From positions 50,319 to 114,318 of the forward strand of contig NZ_JASLER010000001.1 in NCBI RefSeq assembly GCF_030151085.1: a stretch of 64,000 bases of DNA, in the 5' to 3' direction. Below, piece after piece: positions 10,108 to 19,438 of this stretch. The position numbers were made by a program, and so were the translations under genes. Every line of letters starts with the position of its first letter. Position 1 is the stretch's first letter. The DNA comes from Bacteroides sp. Its GTDB lineage: Bacteria; Bacteroidota; Bacteroidia; Bacteroidales; Bacteroidaceae. Under the pieces are notes generated by a model. The model was not told the origin of the DNA. It ran no database searches and saw only the letters and a program-made list of their open reading frames with translations.

Positions 10108-11319
10108 TTATTTCCATTGTGCCCAAAAGCTTAACTCACCCAAAAGCGCCATGTCTGTTCCGGTAAAATTGTCGATAAATTTGAATCTTAAATATCTAAA
10201 TTCGGGACGTGGAAATGGTGTGTCAATAGTAAACATGATACCTTTTTCAGCCGCTTCATAATCTTCTGAAGTTAAAGGTTCTCCGGGTTTGCGTCCTGAT
10301 GGTCTTTTAACTTCAAATGTCTCGATATTCAATTTAGTCCATCCCTCTAATGGATCATCATTGTTTACTGATGTTGGTAGTTTTTCAACTCCATACACCT
10401 CGAAATGTTTAATACAGTTAGCATTGAAGATTTCGGAGTCTCCCAATCGCTGTTGGAATAGAATGCGTCCAATAGGTGCTGTAGTACCCAAATCTATACA
10501 GAAATAATGTGGAAAAGTTCCATTTCCTGCTGTTTGAGCGAAGTTCCATGCACCTACGATATCATCCCACAGATTTTCTGGACGTCCCATCCATGAATAC
10601 CAGTCATCTTTATCAAAAACCTGAGGTTTGCCAACATATTTGAAGAGCTTCTTGTCGAGATATTCTTCTCTCCAGGGTCTATCTTCAATAGTCAAGGGCT
10701 CAGAAGTGTTACCAAACCGGTCTCGCACCAATATTTGGAATGTATTGGTCTTATTGGGCAATCCCACAACTTGATACTCACCTTCGGCTTGTGTAAAGAC
10801 GCGTGCTTGATAAAATAACATTCTATCCGAGACACTGTCTTTCTGTTGCAAGTAGATGGATAATTCGGATTTCGACGGATTCTTATATTGGATTCTGAAT
10901 CCTCCAAAATCTGCTTTACAGACAAGGCTCTCGCGCATTACTTTAACAGGAGATTCATCCGGTATAATCTTAATCTTTGTCGGTTCCGAATAATTTTCAC
11001 TTTTATCTATTGCATAGAGAGCAACTTCATATTCGTTACTATCGGGCAATCCTTCTAGAAGTAACTCCCTTTCATATTGAGATGCAACCGCATCTCTTTG
11101 TATGCCGTTTACGTAATATACCGCTTTTATATAAGCTAGGTCTTTATCTGCGGGTAAAGTATATTTAAATCTTGCCCCTCCTGGTATCGGAGTATATATA
11201 ACATTGCTCACAGATGCCGGTGGTGTAGTATCATTCGGCCCGAAAGGCTTTAATAAGTCCTCTTCAGAACAAGCCGTTAATATTGTTACGATACTTAATG
11301 CTAATAATATTTTTTTCAT
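10108..11319 (-). CDS. DUF4959/DUF5126/DUF5000 surface glycan-binding lipoprotein
   Basis: This is a lipoprotein of 403 aa with a short signal and lipobox (TILTAC). Three segments follow: an N-terminal fibronectin-like DUF4959 region (PPASVSNVIYTPIPGGARFKYTLP), a middle DUF5126-like beta sandwich (about 130-220) and a C-terminal discoidin-like DUF5000 region with PHYFCIDLG and a final LLGELSFWAQ strand. This architecture is common beside SusD genes in Bacteroides. The gene is 26 bp after susD and 20 bp before the next lipoprotein gene. It most likely binds the target glycan on the cell surface. Confidence 0.82.
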   Translation of the reverse strand: MKKILLALSIVTILTACSEEDLLKPFGPNDTTPPASVSNVIYTPIPGGARFKYTLPADKDLAYIKAVYYVNGIQRDAVASQYERELLLEGLPDSNEYEVALYAIDKSENYSEPTKIKIIPDESPVKVMRESLVCKADFGGFRIQYKNPSKSELSIYLQQKDSVSDRMLFYQARVFTQAEGEYQVVGLPNKTNTFQILVRDRFGNTSEPLTIEDRPWREEYLDKKLFKYVGKPQVFDKDDWYSWMGRPENLWDDIVGAWNFAQTAGNGTFPHYFCIDLGTTAPIGRILFQQRLGDSEIFNANCIKHFEVYGVEKLPTSVNNDDPLEGWTKLNIETFEVKRPSGRKPGEPLTSEDYEAAEKGIMFTIDTPFPRPEFRYLRFKFIDNFTGTDMALLGELSFWAQWK

Positions 11320-11345
11320 TTTTCCGGTGATTTATAAGATTAATA

Positions 11346-13349
11346 TTACCATCCCATATTTTGTTGCAACTTATGATTGGAGTCAAGACTCTTTTGTCTG
11401 ATCGGCCAGAAGTAATCTTTGGTTGCAAACTTTCTATCATAAATATAAGTTTCTATATAATAATCGTTTTCCGTGACACCTTGTGCATTCCAGCCGCGTA
11501 TGGGTCTGTTAAAGTAACTTCCAGCTAGCATCCAGCGTCTTAAATCCCAGTATCTTTGTCCTTCAAATGCTAACTCTACCATTCTTTCCTGACGAATTAT
11601 ATCTCTCATTCCCTCTTTAGTTTTGGGCTTTTGGGGAGAAGTGCTGTATTTTGCCCAAGTATCAACTAAGTTCATTGTTTCTTTATCCAATCCGGCTTTC
11701 GTACGAACGGGCTGTATATATTCATATACCTCACTATCCGGTGCTTCTTTTGATTCATTTAATGCTTCTGCGCACATTAGATAGAGGTCTGACATTCGTA
11801 TGATTGGGAAGAAATATAAAACGTCTCCAATATTGTCGATTACATTTACCACAAACTGCCTTTTCCAAGGAATTAACTTTTTACAGGTGTATCCGGTTAC
11901 GCAATACATAGTGTTCTTTGCACCGGCAAAATCCATTGCTTTAGAGTGGATGACATAACTATCTTCTTCATTAGGCTTCTCTTGACAGTAATATTTGCCT
12001 TGATCAAATCCCACATAAGCATAAAATCTTGGTTCTCTATGTGTGTTGTAATACGGAACTTTTATACCTTCTTCTGAAGTGAAATAAAACTGATAGTCTT
12101 CCGGTACAGAAATCAGTTTGAAACGATCTGAATATTGGTATGTATAATCTTCTTCGATAGGTATACCATTATTCGAATAAAACTGATCTGTCATATTCAT
12201 AGTTGCTCCATGTAAATTATTAAATCCTAATGGGCGTTCGGAAATATGTTTGGCATTCAATGGACTGGATGCATAGTATATAAGTCTGTTAACGTCCTGA
12301 CGTCCTATTCCCCAAACTAGTTCGGGGTTATCGGTATTCTCTGTAATCTGTCCGCGTAAGCTCAATTCAAGAACTGTTTTGTCAGAAACATTTAATCCAA
12401 CAGTCTTGGGATCTAACGTATAGAAACCCATGTCTGCATTATGAGCTGCTGTAATTGCATCTTTGCAGGCTTCTGCTGCTTTCTTCCACTTTTCTACTGA
12501 ATATTCAGGATTTATAAATGGTTGGTCAGCGAAGTTTTTGAAGTTGCGAAATTGAGTGTTTCCATTGAAAATCGGACTTGCCGCTAAAACTAAAACTTTT
12601 GCTTTTATTGCTTTTGCAACAGGAAGGTTGATACGTCCTAAATCATTTTGACGTCCTACAACTGTAAGAGGCAATGCTTCACTGCTGATAGCTTCGTCCA
12701 AAACCTCAACTATTTGGCGAACTACATCGTCTACCGGCTCGCGCTCTCTTTGTACTTCTTCCGGCGGAAGAGAAACATCAAGATTTTCTCCCATAAAAGG
12801 AATTGGTCCATACATCTGGAGCAAGTAGTAATGATAGTATGCTTTTAAAACCTGACACTCTGCTTTCCACTGAGCTTTTTCTTCAAGTTTCATATCAGGT
12901 ACTAAGTCGATATTGTCAATAAGGATATTGCAATTTCTTATACCTGCAAAAAGACTCTTAATATAGCTTTTCTCTTGCTGATCTCCAAATACCTGACTGA
13001 GATAACTATAATCTCCACCATCCCAATAATTCAATAATGGAGTGGTTTTGTCTTGTCTCCCTTTGGCTATAAACTCAGTACTTTTATTTCGATAATAATA
13101 GAAATTGTTATCCATAAAAGTTGGATTCCAAACTTCATCTCCACATAAGAGGGCTGGGTTCTGCATTATGTTTGCAGGTCGTGGAACGTAATCATAGCAT
13201 GTGTGCAACATTTTATATGCTCCTTCCCGAGTATTAAACACTTGTTCTATTGTGGGAATATTATCAGGCACAACATTTAAGTAATCAGAACATGATGTGA
13301 ACATGCACATCAGTGTTCCACAAATTATGGCGTATAATTTACTTTTCAT
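11346..13349 (-). CDS. SusD/RagB family nutrient-binding lipoprotein
   Basis: This is the outer-membrane glycan-binding partner of the SusC porin just upstream. I chose the ATG at 13349 because it gives a proper lipoprotein signal (MKSKLYAIICGTLMC, Cys in FTSCSDYLN). A longer frame to 13388 would overlap susC. The protein is about 667 aa. The TPR-containing RagB/SusD region is visible, and the C-terminal signature reads RQERMVELAFEGQRYWDLRRW, followed by the usual KDYFWPIRQKSLDSN. The protein is expected to form the lid of the SusCD complex. Specificity for a mannose-rich glycan is inferred from the enzymes in the operon. Confidence 0.95.
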   Translation of the reverse strand: MKSKLYAIICGTLMCMFTSCSDYLNVVPDNIPTIEQVFNTREGAYKMLHTCYDYVPRPANIMQNPALLCGDEVWNPTFMDNNFYYYRNKSTEFIAKGRQDKTTPLLNYWDGGDYSYLSQVFGDQQEKSYIKSLFAGIRNCNILIDNIDLVPDMKLEEKAQWKAECQVLKAYYHYYLLQMYGPIPFMGENLDVSLPPEEVQREREPVDDVVRQIVEVLDEAISSEALPLTVVGRQNDLGRINLPVAKAIKAKVLVLAASPIFNGNTQFRNFKNFADQPFINPEYSVEKWKKAAEACKDAITAAHNADMGFYTLDPKTVGLNVSDKTVLELSLRGQITENTDNPELVWGIGRQDVNRLIYYASSPLNAKHISERPLGFNNLHGATMNMTDQFYSNNGIPIEEDYTYQYSDRFKLISVPEDYQFYFTSEEGIKVPYYNTHREPRFYAYVGFDQGKYYCQEKPNEEDSYVIHSKAMDFAGAKNTMYCVTGYTCKKLIPWKRQFVVNVIDNIGDVLYFFPIIRMSDLYLMCAEALNESKEAPDSEVYEYIQPVRTKAGLDKETMNLVDTWAKYSTSPQKPKTKEGMRDIIRQERMVELAFEGQRYWDLRRWMLAGSYFNRPIRGWNAQGVTENDYYIETYIYDRKFATKDYFWPIRQKSLDSNHKLQQNMGW

Positions 13350-13353
13350 AATA

Positions 13354-16300
13354 TTAAAAATTAAAGTTAAGTCCAACATTAAATACACGCTGAATAGGAT
13401 AATTCAGGCCACTACCTCCCATTTCTACATCCCACAGCTTGAATTTGCTCCAAGTCAAAAGATTCATGCCACTTACATAAACACGGAATGATTGAATAGC
13501 AATTTTCTTAGTAATTCTTTCGGGTATAGTATAACCTAATTCTACCGATTTTAAACGGAGATAACTGCCATCGCGTAGCCACCATGTACTAGGTTGCTCA
13601 TTATTAGGTCTTGATGTGTCTGACAAGCGTGGCCATAAAGCATAACTGTTTCGATTGGTTTCTGACCAGTGATCATCGGCCCAAGCTTTTAGCAAAGCAT
13701 GATTTCCCACAAAAGGAGCAGTACCAACTGTGTTGCTACCCCAATCAACATTTGCAGTCGGGTCAATCATGAAAGAAACTTTGGAGGCTCCTTTTAAAAA
13801 GAAGTTGAAGTCAAATCCATAAAAGCCAAAAGACATACCGAAACCTCCTTCAATCTGAGGTACACTAGAATAGCCAATAGGAACAAAGTCATGACTATTT
13901 ATCAGTCCATCGTTATTAATATCACGATACTTGATATCACCAGGCATTACTGGATTATCATTTATATTATCAAAGGTCTGTTTGGGCGAATTGGCAATAT
14001 CGGCTTCATCAATAAATAACCGCTCTGCTATTAATCCTCTTTGTTGTCCGATAAACTCACCCTCATTCTTTAACCAATCCATACCTGTAGGGACAATTTC
14101 TTCGTATTTGGTGTATCGGCTTCTTGCATAAGTAAATGTCATAGTGGATCTCATCCATATATCTTTGTTGAATACATGGCTTTCATCTAAAGTAAATTCG
14201 AAACCACTTGAGCTAGCTGCACCCACATTAGCGCGGACGTCAGCAGGGGCACTGCCATCTGCAACCGGTACATCCGTAAGTCCCATTGTAGAAGGAATTG
14301 CTGTACGGTTAATTAAAATATTAGTACGCTTTTCTTTAAAGTAGTCAAACTGGATTTCGAGTTCATCAAATAAAGTTGCTTCAAAACCTAAATTCAATTT
14401 AGCTGCTTTTTCCCAAGTAATAGCTGTATTAGCAAAACGATTAATTTTTATACCAGAAGAGTTGGCTGTGGGGCTACCTGGATTTTCTCCAAAATCATTA
14501 TTGAGCCCTTTGTCTTTGCTTATACGGGATAGATAGAAGAATCTGTCATATGCATCTCCAATAGCGTCATTACCAACTAGTCCATAGGTTCCCTTTAACT
14601 TTAAGTTTGTCAATATGTTATTTTTCTTCCAGAACTTTTCATTTGTTACAATCCAACCAACTCCGAAAGAAGGAAAAAAACCAAATTGATTATGCCGTGC
14701 AAAACGTTCGGCACCGTTGTATCCAAAATTTGCTTCTAATAAATAGCGATGATCATAACTATAAGTAAAACGACCGGATATACCTAAATTACGTGTAGGT
14801 AGAGATCGTTGTAAGTCATCTCCAAAGTCAGATGTAACAATTTCTCTGATGGTGCCTACGACCATACCAGATACTGCGTGTTTCTCATTAAATTCACGAT
14901 CATAATTTGCCGACAATTCACCATAAATTGTAGAAAGCACATTCTTATCTCCTCCGGTAAAGCCTAAAGCTTCATCGCCTTTGTGGAAATTATTCAACTT
15001 GAAATATCCGGTTGTTGGATTATAAGTACTCATTGTATAATAATATGGGTCATAAAAACGATTAATCGCGTATACCGATTCTCTTGTAGTACTACCCATT
15101 ACTCTTGCAGACAAGCCTTTAGTTATAAAATCTAACTTCTGTCTCAGTTCTATTTGGGCAACCAGATTTGTTTGCGTTGATTCTTGATAGCCTTTAACCA
15201 TATCTGCGTATGGATTTATGAAGCTATATTCAGGAGTACCTCCAAAAAGAATATGTTGAGTGTGTATATTCATATCGTCCGGCTTATAGAAAGCAGGAAA
15301 ATCAACCGGATTTGCCAACATTACTCGTTGGTACATCTGATTACCGGAATACATCGGTCCGTGTGCCGAGCGAAAGTTTGCATTGAATTTAACTGACCCT
15401 TCTGTCGTAGAGGTAAAATTAATATTTGTATTAGAACGAATATTGATATTCTTGATATTAATATTGTTGTTAAAATTATTGCGACTATCAGTTTTAAGAA
15501 CACCTGTGTCATTATTTAAAGCACCTGCAATATAATAACGTACCTTCTTACCACCACCACTCAAACTCATGTTGAAACGCTGGTTGGTTGTCATATCTTT
15601 GAATAATAACTTTCTCCAATCATTTGCTGGATAGTAATATGGATCACTTCCGGATTCTACTCCTGCAATTTGGTCGTCACTATATCTGCGGTTGTACAAT
15701 GGATGGCGGGTAATAATGGCTTCATTGTTTAGTTTCATATAGGTTAACGGATCGGCAAATTCTACATCTCTTGTGGCTTGACTAAAAGAATTTTCAAAAC
15801 GGAAACTTAGATTTGTTTTTCCGTCACGTCCTTCCTTTGTAGTTACCAAAATCACGCCATTTGCACCTCTTGAACCATACAAGGCAGTAGCTGTAGCATC
15901 TTTCATAATAGAAAAGCTTTCAATATCATCCACTGCTAATCTCGCTAAATCATTAGTGGAAAGTTCCATGTTGTCGATAAGAATAAGAGGACCTTTAGAA
16001 TACTCGTTAAATGTGGCTACTCCTCTTACAAAGAATTGCGCATTATCAGCTCCTGGTTCACCTGAAGTCTGCATTGAAATCAAACCGGCAATACGTCCGC
16101 CAAGTGCTGTAGTTAAATTACTGGAAGGAGCACGTAATTCTCCCGGTTTTACAGTTGTGACAGAACCTAATAAGTTTTCTTTCTTTTGTTTACCAAAAGC
16201 TACAACTGTTACTTCATCTAACTTATTAGCCGATTCCTCTAACTTAATTCTTAGTGTTTTTGTGTTTGTAATTTTCACCTCTTTGGGTTCATACCCAATG

Positions 16301-16545
16301 AAACTCACTAATAGTATATCTCCAACTTGAGCGTTGATACTAAACTTTCCATCAACATCAGTAGTTGTGCCAACTGTAGGTTTGGATTTGATAACGATTG
16401 TTGCCCCAATGACAGGTCCCAAATCATCAAATATTTCTCCTTTCAATTTCGTGTTTTGCGCTGATAAGTTTTCAATGCAAAAAGTCGAAACAATCATGAG
16501 TAGTATGAAAATACTACATTTCTTTTTTGATAAATAATTGTTCAT
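13354..16545 (-). CDS. SusC/RagA family TonB-dependent outer membrane transporter
   Basis: This is an outer-membrane importer of oligosaccharides, 1063 aa. In order it has a signal peptide (ending NLSAQN), a carboxypeptidase-regulatory-like domain (about 30-110; GEIFDDLGPVIGATIVIKS), a plug domain (ATALYGSRGANGVILVTTKEG, typical of SusC plugs) and a 22-strand barrel ending in an aromatic residue (NVGLNFNF). No STN or anti-sigma-interaction domain is present. That fits control by the GntR repressor rather than an ECF sigma pair. A 200-bp AT-rich gap (16546-16745) separates it from the upstream gene; I saw no good minus-strand -7 box in it. Confidence 0.96.
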   Translation of the reverse strand: MNNYLSKKKCSIFILLMIVSTFCIENLSAQNTKLKGEIFDDLGPVIGATIVIKSKPTVGTTTDVDGKFSINAQVGDILLVSFIGYEPKEVKITNTKTLRIKLEESANKLDEVTVVAFGKQKKENLLGSVTTVKPGELRAPSSNLTTALGGRIAGLISMQTSGEPGADNAQFFVRGVATFNEYSKGPLILIDNMELSTNDLARLAVDDIESFSIMKDATATALYGSRGANGVILVTTKEGRDGKTNLSFRFENSFSQATRDVEFADPLTYMKLNNEAIITRHPLYNRRYSDDQIAGVESGSDPYYYPANDWRKLLFKDMTTNQRFNMSLSGGGKKVRYYIAGALNNDTGVLKTDSRNNFNNNINIKNINIRSNTNINFTSTTEGSVKFNANFRSAHGPMYSGNQMYQRVMLANPVDFPAFYKPDDMNIHTQHILFGGTPEYSFINPYADMVKGYQESTQTNLVAQIELRQKLDFITKGLSARVMGSTTRESVYAINRFYDPYYYTMSTYNPTTGYFKLNNFHKGDEALGFTGGDKNVLSTIYGELSANYDREFNEKHAVSGMVVGTIREIVTSDFGDDLQRSLPTRNLGISGRFTYSYDHRYLLEANFGYNGAERFARHNQFGFFPSFGVGWIVTNEKFWKKNNILTNLKLKGTYGLVGNDAIGDAYDRFFYLSRISKDKGLNNDFGENPGSPTANSSGIKINRFANTAITWEKAAKLNLGFEATLFDELEIQFDYFKEKRTNILINRTAIPSTMGLTDVPVADGSAPADVRANVGAASSSGFEFTLDESHVFNKDIWMRSTMTFTYARSRYTKYEEIVPTGMDWLKNEGEFIGQQRGLIAERLFIDEADIANSPKQTFDNINDNPVMPGDIKYRDINNDGLINSHDFVPIGYSSVPQIEGGFGMSFGFYGFDFNFFLKGASKVSFMIDPTANVDWGSNTVGTAPFVGNHALLKAWADDHWSETNRNSYALWPRLSDTSRPNNEQPSTWWLRDGSYLRLKSVELGYTIPERITKKIAIQSFRVYVSGMNLLTWSKFKLWDVEMGGSGLNYPIQRVFNVGLNFNF

Positions 16546-16745
16546 TTAGTAATTAGATTTTAATGGTAAAAAAAGTGACTTTTCTATGCGGGAAATTATC
16601 ATCTCTCGCAGTAGTTAAATTTGAATTAGGTGATCTGCTTTTTCATGAAATATTAATTTTAAAGATTAATGTCAATGTATGTGTTTGAATCTTCTTGCTG
16701 AAATTGTGTTTTTAATTTCACTATTAAATCTTTTAACCTCTCTTA

Positions 16746-18467
16746 TTACTGTATTTCTAATTTGTTGTTAGTTTTTTGAGTGGGATGGTACTTCATACGT
16801 ATTCTCCAAAGTAATTCATTTATAGATATTGTTTTTATCTGGTTTAATAATAACTTTTCTGTTGCAATTATAGGATTCATTCCAACTGCGGGAAGTTCAG
16901 TAATTCTACTTGATCTCTTAAAATCAGACCATGCATGAACAATAGTCCATGAGAGTGCATTGTCTTTTTTAGACTCTAATGAAATTACATCACGGTTAAT
17001 AAGTGAGGCAACATACTCTGGTGTACCGCAATAGGGTCGTCCTTTATGAACCTCATCCCATAAAGAATAACTTGCGGTTACTACTGGTATATCAATTCCC
17101 TTATTATTCTTATACCATAAGATATTTTCTCCTAACTCGTACGGGAAATATTGTACAGCCAACATACCTGTTATTCCTGTCAATTCTTCTGCATAAATTT
17201 GAAAAGCCTCTTGAGAATTCTTACTCATTACATCGCGACATATGAAACCGAATATTTTAATGCCTATTTGATTGAGATGAAAGTTTATCCTTTGAGCAAA
17301 CTCTCTTAACAGTTCACTTCTGTTGGGTCTTTTTATGGCAAATAAATCTGGATATTGATATCCGCCACCATATTCAATATAGGAATTCTTGTCCCCTTGT
17401 AAGTCAACTAATTCATTCCAAGTGAATGGAGAAATCACTGATAAATTGATCGGACAAAGTGTCCAGCTAACCCCAGTTTTATTCATCTTTTCATTCCCTA
17501 CATAGCATTTGTTTCTTGTAAAGTTTCCAATTGTCCACTGCATGTTATCCCCGTCACTCATAACAAATGAATGGAAAGAGGATTTGTCGCAGAGGTCAAT
17601 ATCCTTTAGTGATATTTCTTTTGCTTTTTTTAATTCTACTTTTCCAAAAGTTGAGGATATGAAAGGAAGATTAAAACACCAATCTGATGCAGTGTTATAA
17701 TGCCCCCATTCTGAAATCAAACTGGTGAAATCATACTCGTCGCCACACCCCCAACCTAAAATTGGAGACATTGGCTTGACCCACTCAAGTACTTTTTCGA
17801 TCAGCGCTTTCCTGTCTGAATACAACATCAATTTATGGGCAATGGCATAATCGCGCATGTTAGTGACAGCAGGATGAATGCTTAAAGCAGAGTTGTTATT
17901 TAGCTTTTTACTGTTCTTATTAAAACATTCTTCTAAGGTCTCTTTTCGAACATCTTTTAATTCTTTTAGTTGATGTTGTTGTGCTTTTGTCCTCAGACTT
18001 TCATCAATAAGAATACCTGATAATAGAGAAGCATATACTGTAGCTACATTACTTGAATAATCAGAAATGTTATGTTGATCGTATTTCTCTTCTAATTTGT
18101 ATAATACATACCCATTGATAATCTTTTTCTTTCTTAAATAATCGACTAACGACCATAAGTCCATCTTTTTTACATCGGAAATATTTAAAGCTTTTAAGCT
18201 TGATTCATACAAAGACTTATATGAGTCATTATTAATATCCATCCATACCATTTCATTGAATTTTCCCTCATTAACAGCTTTTGCTGCTAATCCCGATAGT
18301 GACTCAAGTAACATGATTTCAGCTAAAGTTCCTTTGCGCTCGCATATTATGATCTTTTCAGGGGCTCTTTGTACTGGCCAGCCATATCTTCCATTGTATT
18401 CTTTAGCGCTAGTAGAAGAATTGAAGAAAATAATTAATGTGATTAAAATAGTAATTGTCTTTTCCAT
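16746..18467 (-). CDS. GxGYxYP family protein (putative glycoside hydrolase)
   Basis: This is an exported protein of 573 aa with a signal peptide (ending STSAKEY). The diagnostic GGGYQYP motif (G-x-G-Y-x-Y-P) lies in the C-terminal half, preceded by SFVMSDGDNMQW, also conserved in this family. The family is predicted to be glycoside-hydrolase-like and occurs in polysaccharide utilisation loci, but its activity has not been read from sequence here. It is the first gene of the operon and sits directly downstream of the GntR-type operator. An unusually AT-rich sequence separates it from susC. Confidence 0.8.
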   Translation of the reverse strand: MEKTITILITLIIFFNSSTSAKEYNGRYGWPVQRAPEKIIICERKGTLAEIMLLESLSGLAAKAVNEGKFNEMVWMDINNDSYKSLYESSLKALNISDVKKMDLWSLVDYLRKKKIINGYVLYKLEEKYDQHNISDYSSNVATVYASLLSGILIDESLRTKAQQHQLKELKDVRKETLEECFNKNSKKLNNNSALSIHPAVTNMRDYAIAHKLMLYSDRKALIEKVLEWVKPMSPILGWGCGDEYDFTSLISEWGHYNTASDWCFNLPFISSTFGKVELKKAKEISLKDIDLCDKSSFHSFVMSDGDNMQWTIGNFTRNKCYVGNEKMNKTGVSWTLCPINLSVISPFTWNELVDLQGDKNSYIEYGGGYQYPDLFAIKRPNRSELLREFAQRINFHLNQIGIKIFGFICRDVMSKNSQEAFQIYAEELTGITGMLAVQYFPYELGENILWYKNNKGIDIPVVTASYSLWDEVHKGRPYCGTPEYVASLINRDVISLESKKDNALSWTIVHAWSDFKRSSRITELPAVGMNPIIATEKLLLNQIKTISINELLWRIRMKYHPTQKTNNKLEIQ

Positions 18468-18504
18468 TCGTCTTTATATTGATTATTGTGGTTAATATTA
18501 ATGC

Positions 18505-18555
18505 ATGTTCGTACGATTGTCTTATATGTATGAACATTTGTATGATGCAAATATA
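18505..18555 (-). promoter_or_regulatory. Promoter and GntR-type operator of the SusCD/mannosidase operon
   Basis: On the minus strand a perfect Bacteroides -7 box TATATTTG (plus-strand CAAATATA, 18548-18555) lies upstream of the GxGYxYP gene. Immediately downstream of it is TATATGTATGAACAT (18523-18537), identical to a 15-bp sequence in the gntR-mpi intergenic region. An inverted copy, ATGTTCGTAC (18505-18514), pairs with GTATGAACAT (18528-18537), one mismatch. A protein bound here would cover the transcription start, the geometry of a repressor. Confidence 0.65.
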
Positions 18556-19309
18556 TAAACTAAATCTATAACTCGCAATAGAAACGCTTAATTATTTTAT
18601 TATAAGCAATTAGTTTAAATAAGAAAGATAAGAAACTATAAAAGTTCTTGTTTGCAGTCTAACTACGTTTTTAAGTTTATGATTTAAGTCTAATGTTTTG
18701 TAATATAGGTTGTTGTCCTGCTGTTGGTAAAGGCGTTTATATGTGTTGATCCCAAAAAACTTTTATGAACTATATAAATATAAAACTGAGAAGTATTGCT
18801 AAAATGTTTCTACATTGCTGTTTTGTTTGTTGGTACATTGATGGCAACATATCTCTTAAGAAGGGTAGCATACTACAAGACGAATCAATAAATTAGTTTT
18901 TTATTTTACTTTATCCCTAGTTAAAATGCATGTACTTCATAGTTTGTTGTCTGAAATAGCAGTCAGTAGTAGTTAAGATATGGGTTGTTGATCTGTTCCT
19001 GTACAGTGTTTGTTGTATCTTTGCTTTGAGTTGAAAATTGATTCACATTAGTGAATCGATTAATCCTCATTAATGAACATATTTATTCATTGCAGTAAAC
19101 TGATTTATTCACAATTGTAAGCTTTTCATAAACCAAAGAGCTTAACAAAAGAAACATGAGAACTTTGCAGAAGAAACTACACGCTTTAGTGTATCATATA
19201 CCTTCACTTTGTACAAGAAATGCCTGTTTTGCGGAAAAAAAGAATAACTGAAATATTGAGTAGGTAGAAGGTATTTGTTTGATTATTAAATATTTGTAGT
19301 GGTATATAC
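18556..19309. other. Long AT-rich intergenic region with palindromes and a candidate plus-strand promoter
   Basis: The 971-bp gap between 18467 and 19439 holds no convincing gene. I see a TATCTTTG -7-type box at 19016-19023 on the plus strand, without a clear -33 element. Just downstream is a run of palindromes: ATTCACATTAGTGAAT (19041-19056), TCATTAATGA (19067-19076) and ATGAA/TTCAT arms (19073-19090). A very short reading frame follows at 19156. The arrangement looks regulatory, possibly a small RNA or a decayed gene leader. Confidence 0.4.
19156..19251 (+). CDS. Possible 31-aa small ORF
   Basis: This is an ATG-to-TGA frame of 31 codons beginning MRTLQKKLHAL and ending in a basic tail (EKKNN). 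It lies about 130 bp downstream of a TATCTTTG box. No family is recognised and there is no hydrophobic segment. It is listed because it is the only frame following the candidate promoter in the large intergenic gap, and it may be chance. Confidence 0.15.
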   Translation: MRTLQKKLHALVYHIPSLCTRNACFAEKKNN

Positions 19310-19355
19310 TGATAACAGGTATGAGGGCAAACGTTTACCCTCATACCTGCTATCA
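19310..19355 (-). repeat. 46-bp near-perfect palindrome downstream of the MFS gene
   Basis: Bases 19310-19332 and 19333-19355 are reverse complements except at two positions (19315/19350 and 19328/19337). Both exceptions become G-U pairs in minus-strand RNA, while they would be A-C mismatches in plus-strand RNA. The stem therefore fits selection in a minus-strand transcript, that is, the 3' end of the MFS operon 84 bp away. No U-run follows. A partial repeat of the same sequence (ATGAGGGTAAA) is at 19415-19425. It may stabilise or terminate the mRNA. Confidence 0.65.
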
Positions 19356-19438
19356 TGGTTACTCTCATGTCTCAAACACCGATGAATAAAGAGATGCGGA
19401 GTGTTTATGAGGGCATGAGGGTAAAAGTGCGTGCAAAA

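Noticed and set aside
13350..13388. Longer SusD start at 13388
   Set aside because: It would overlap the susC end and place 13 residues in front of a complete lipoprotein signal.
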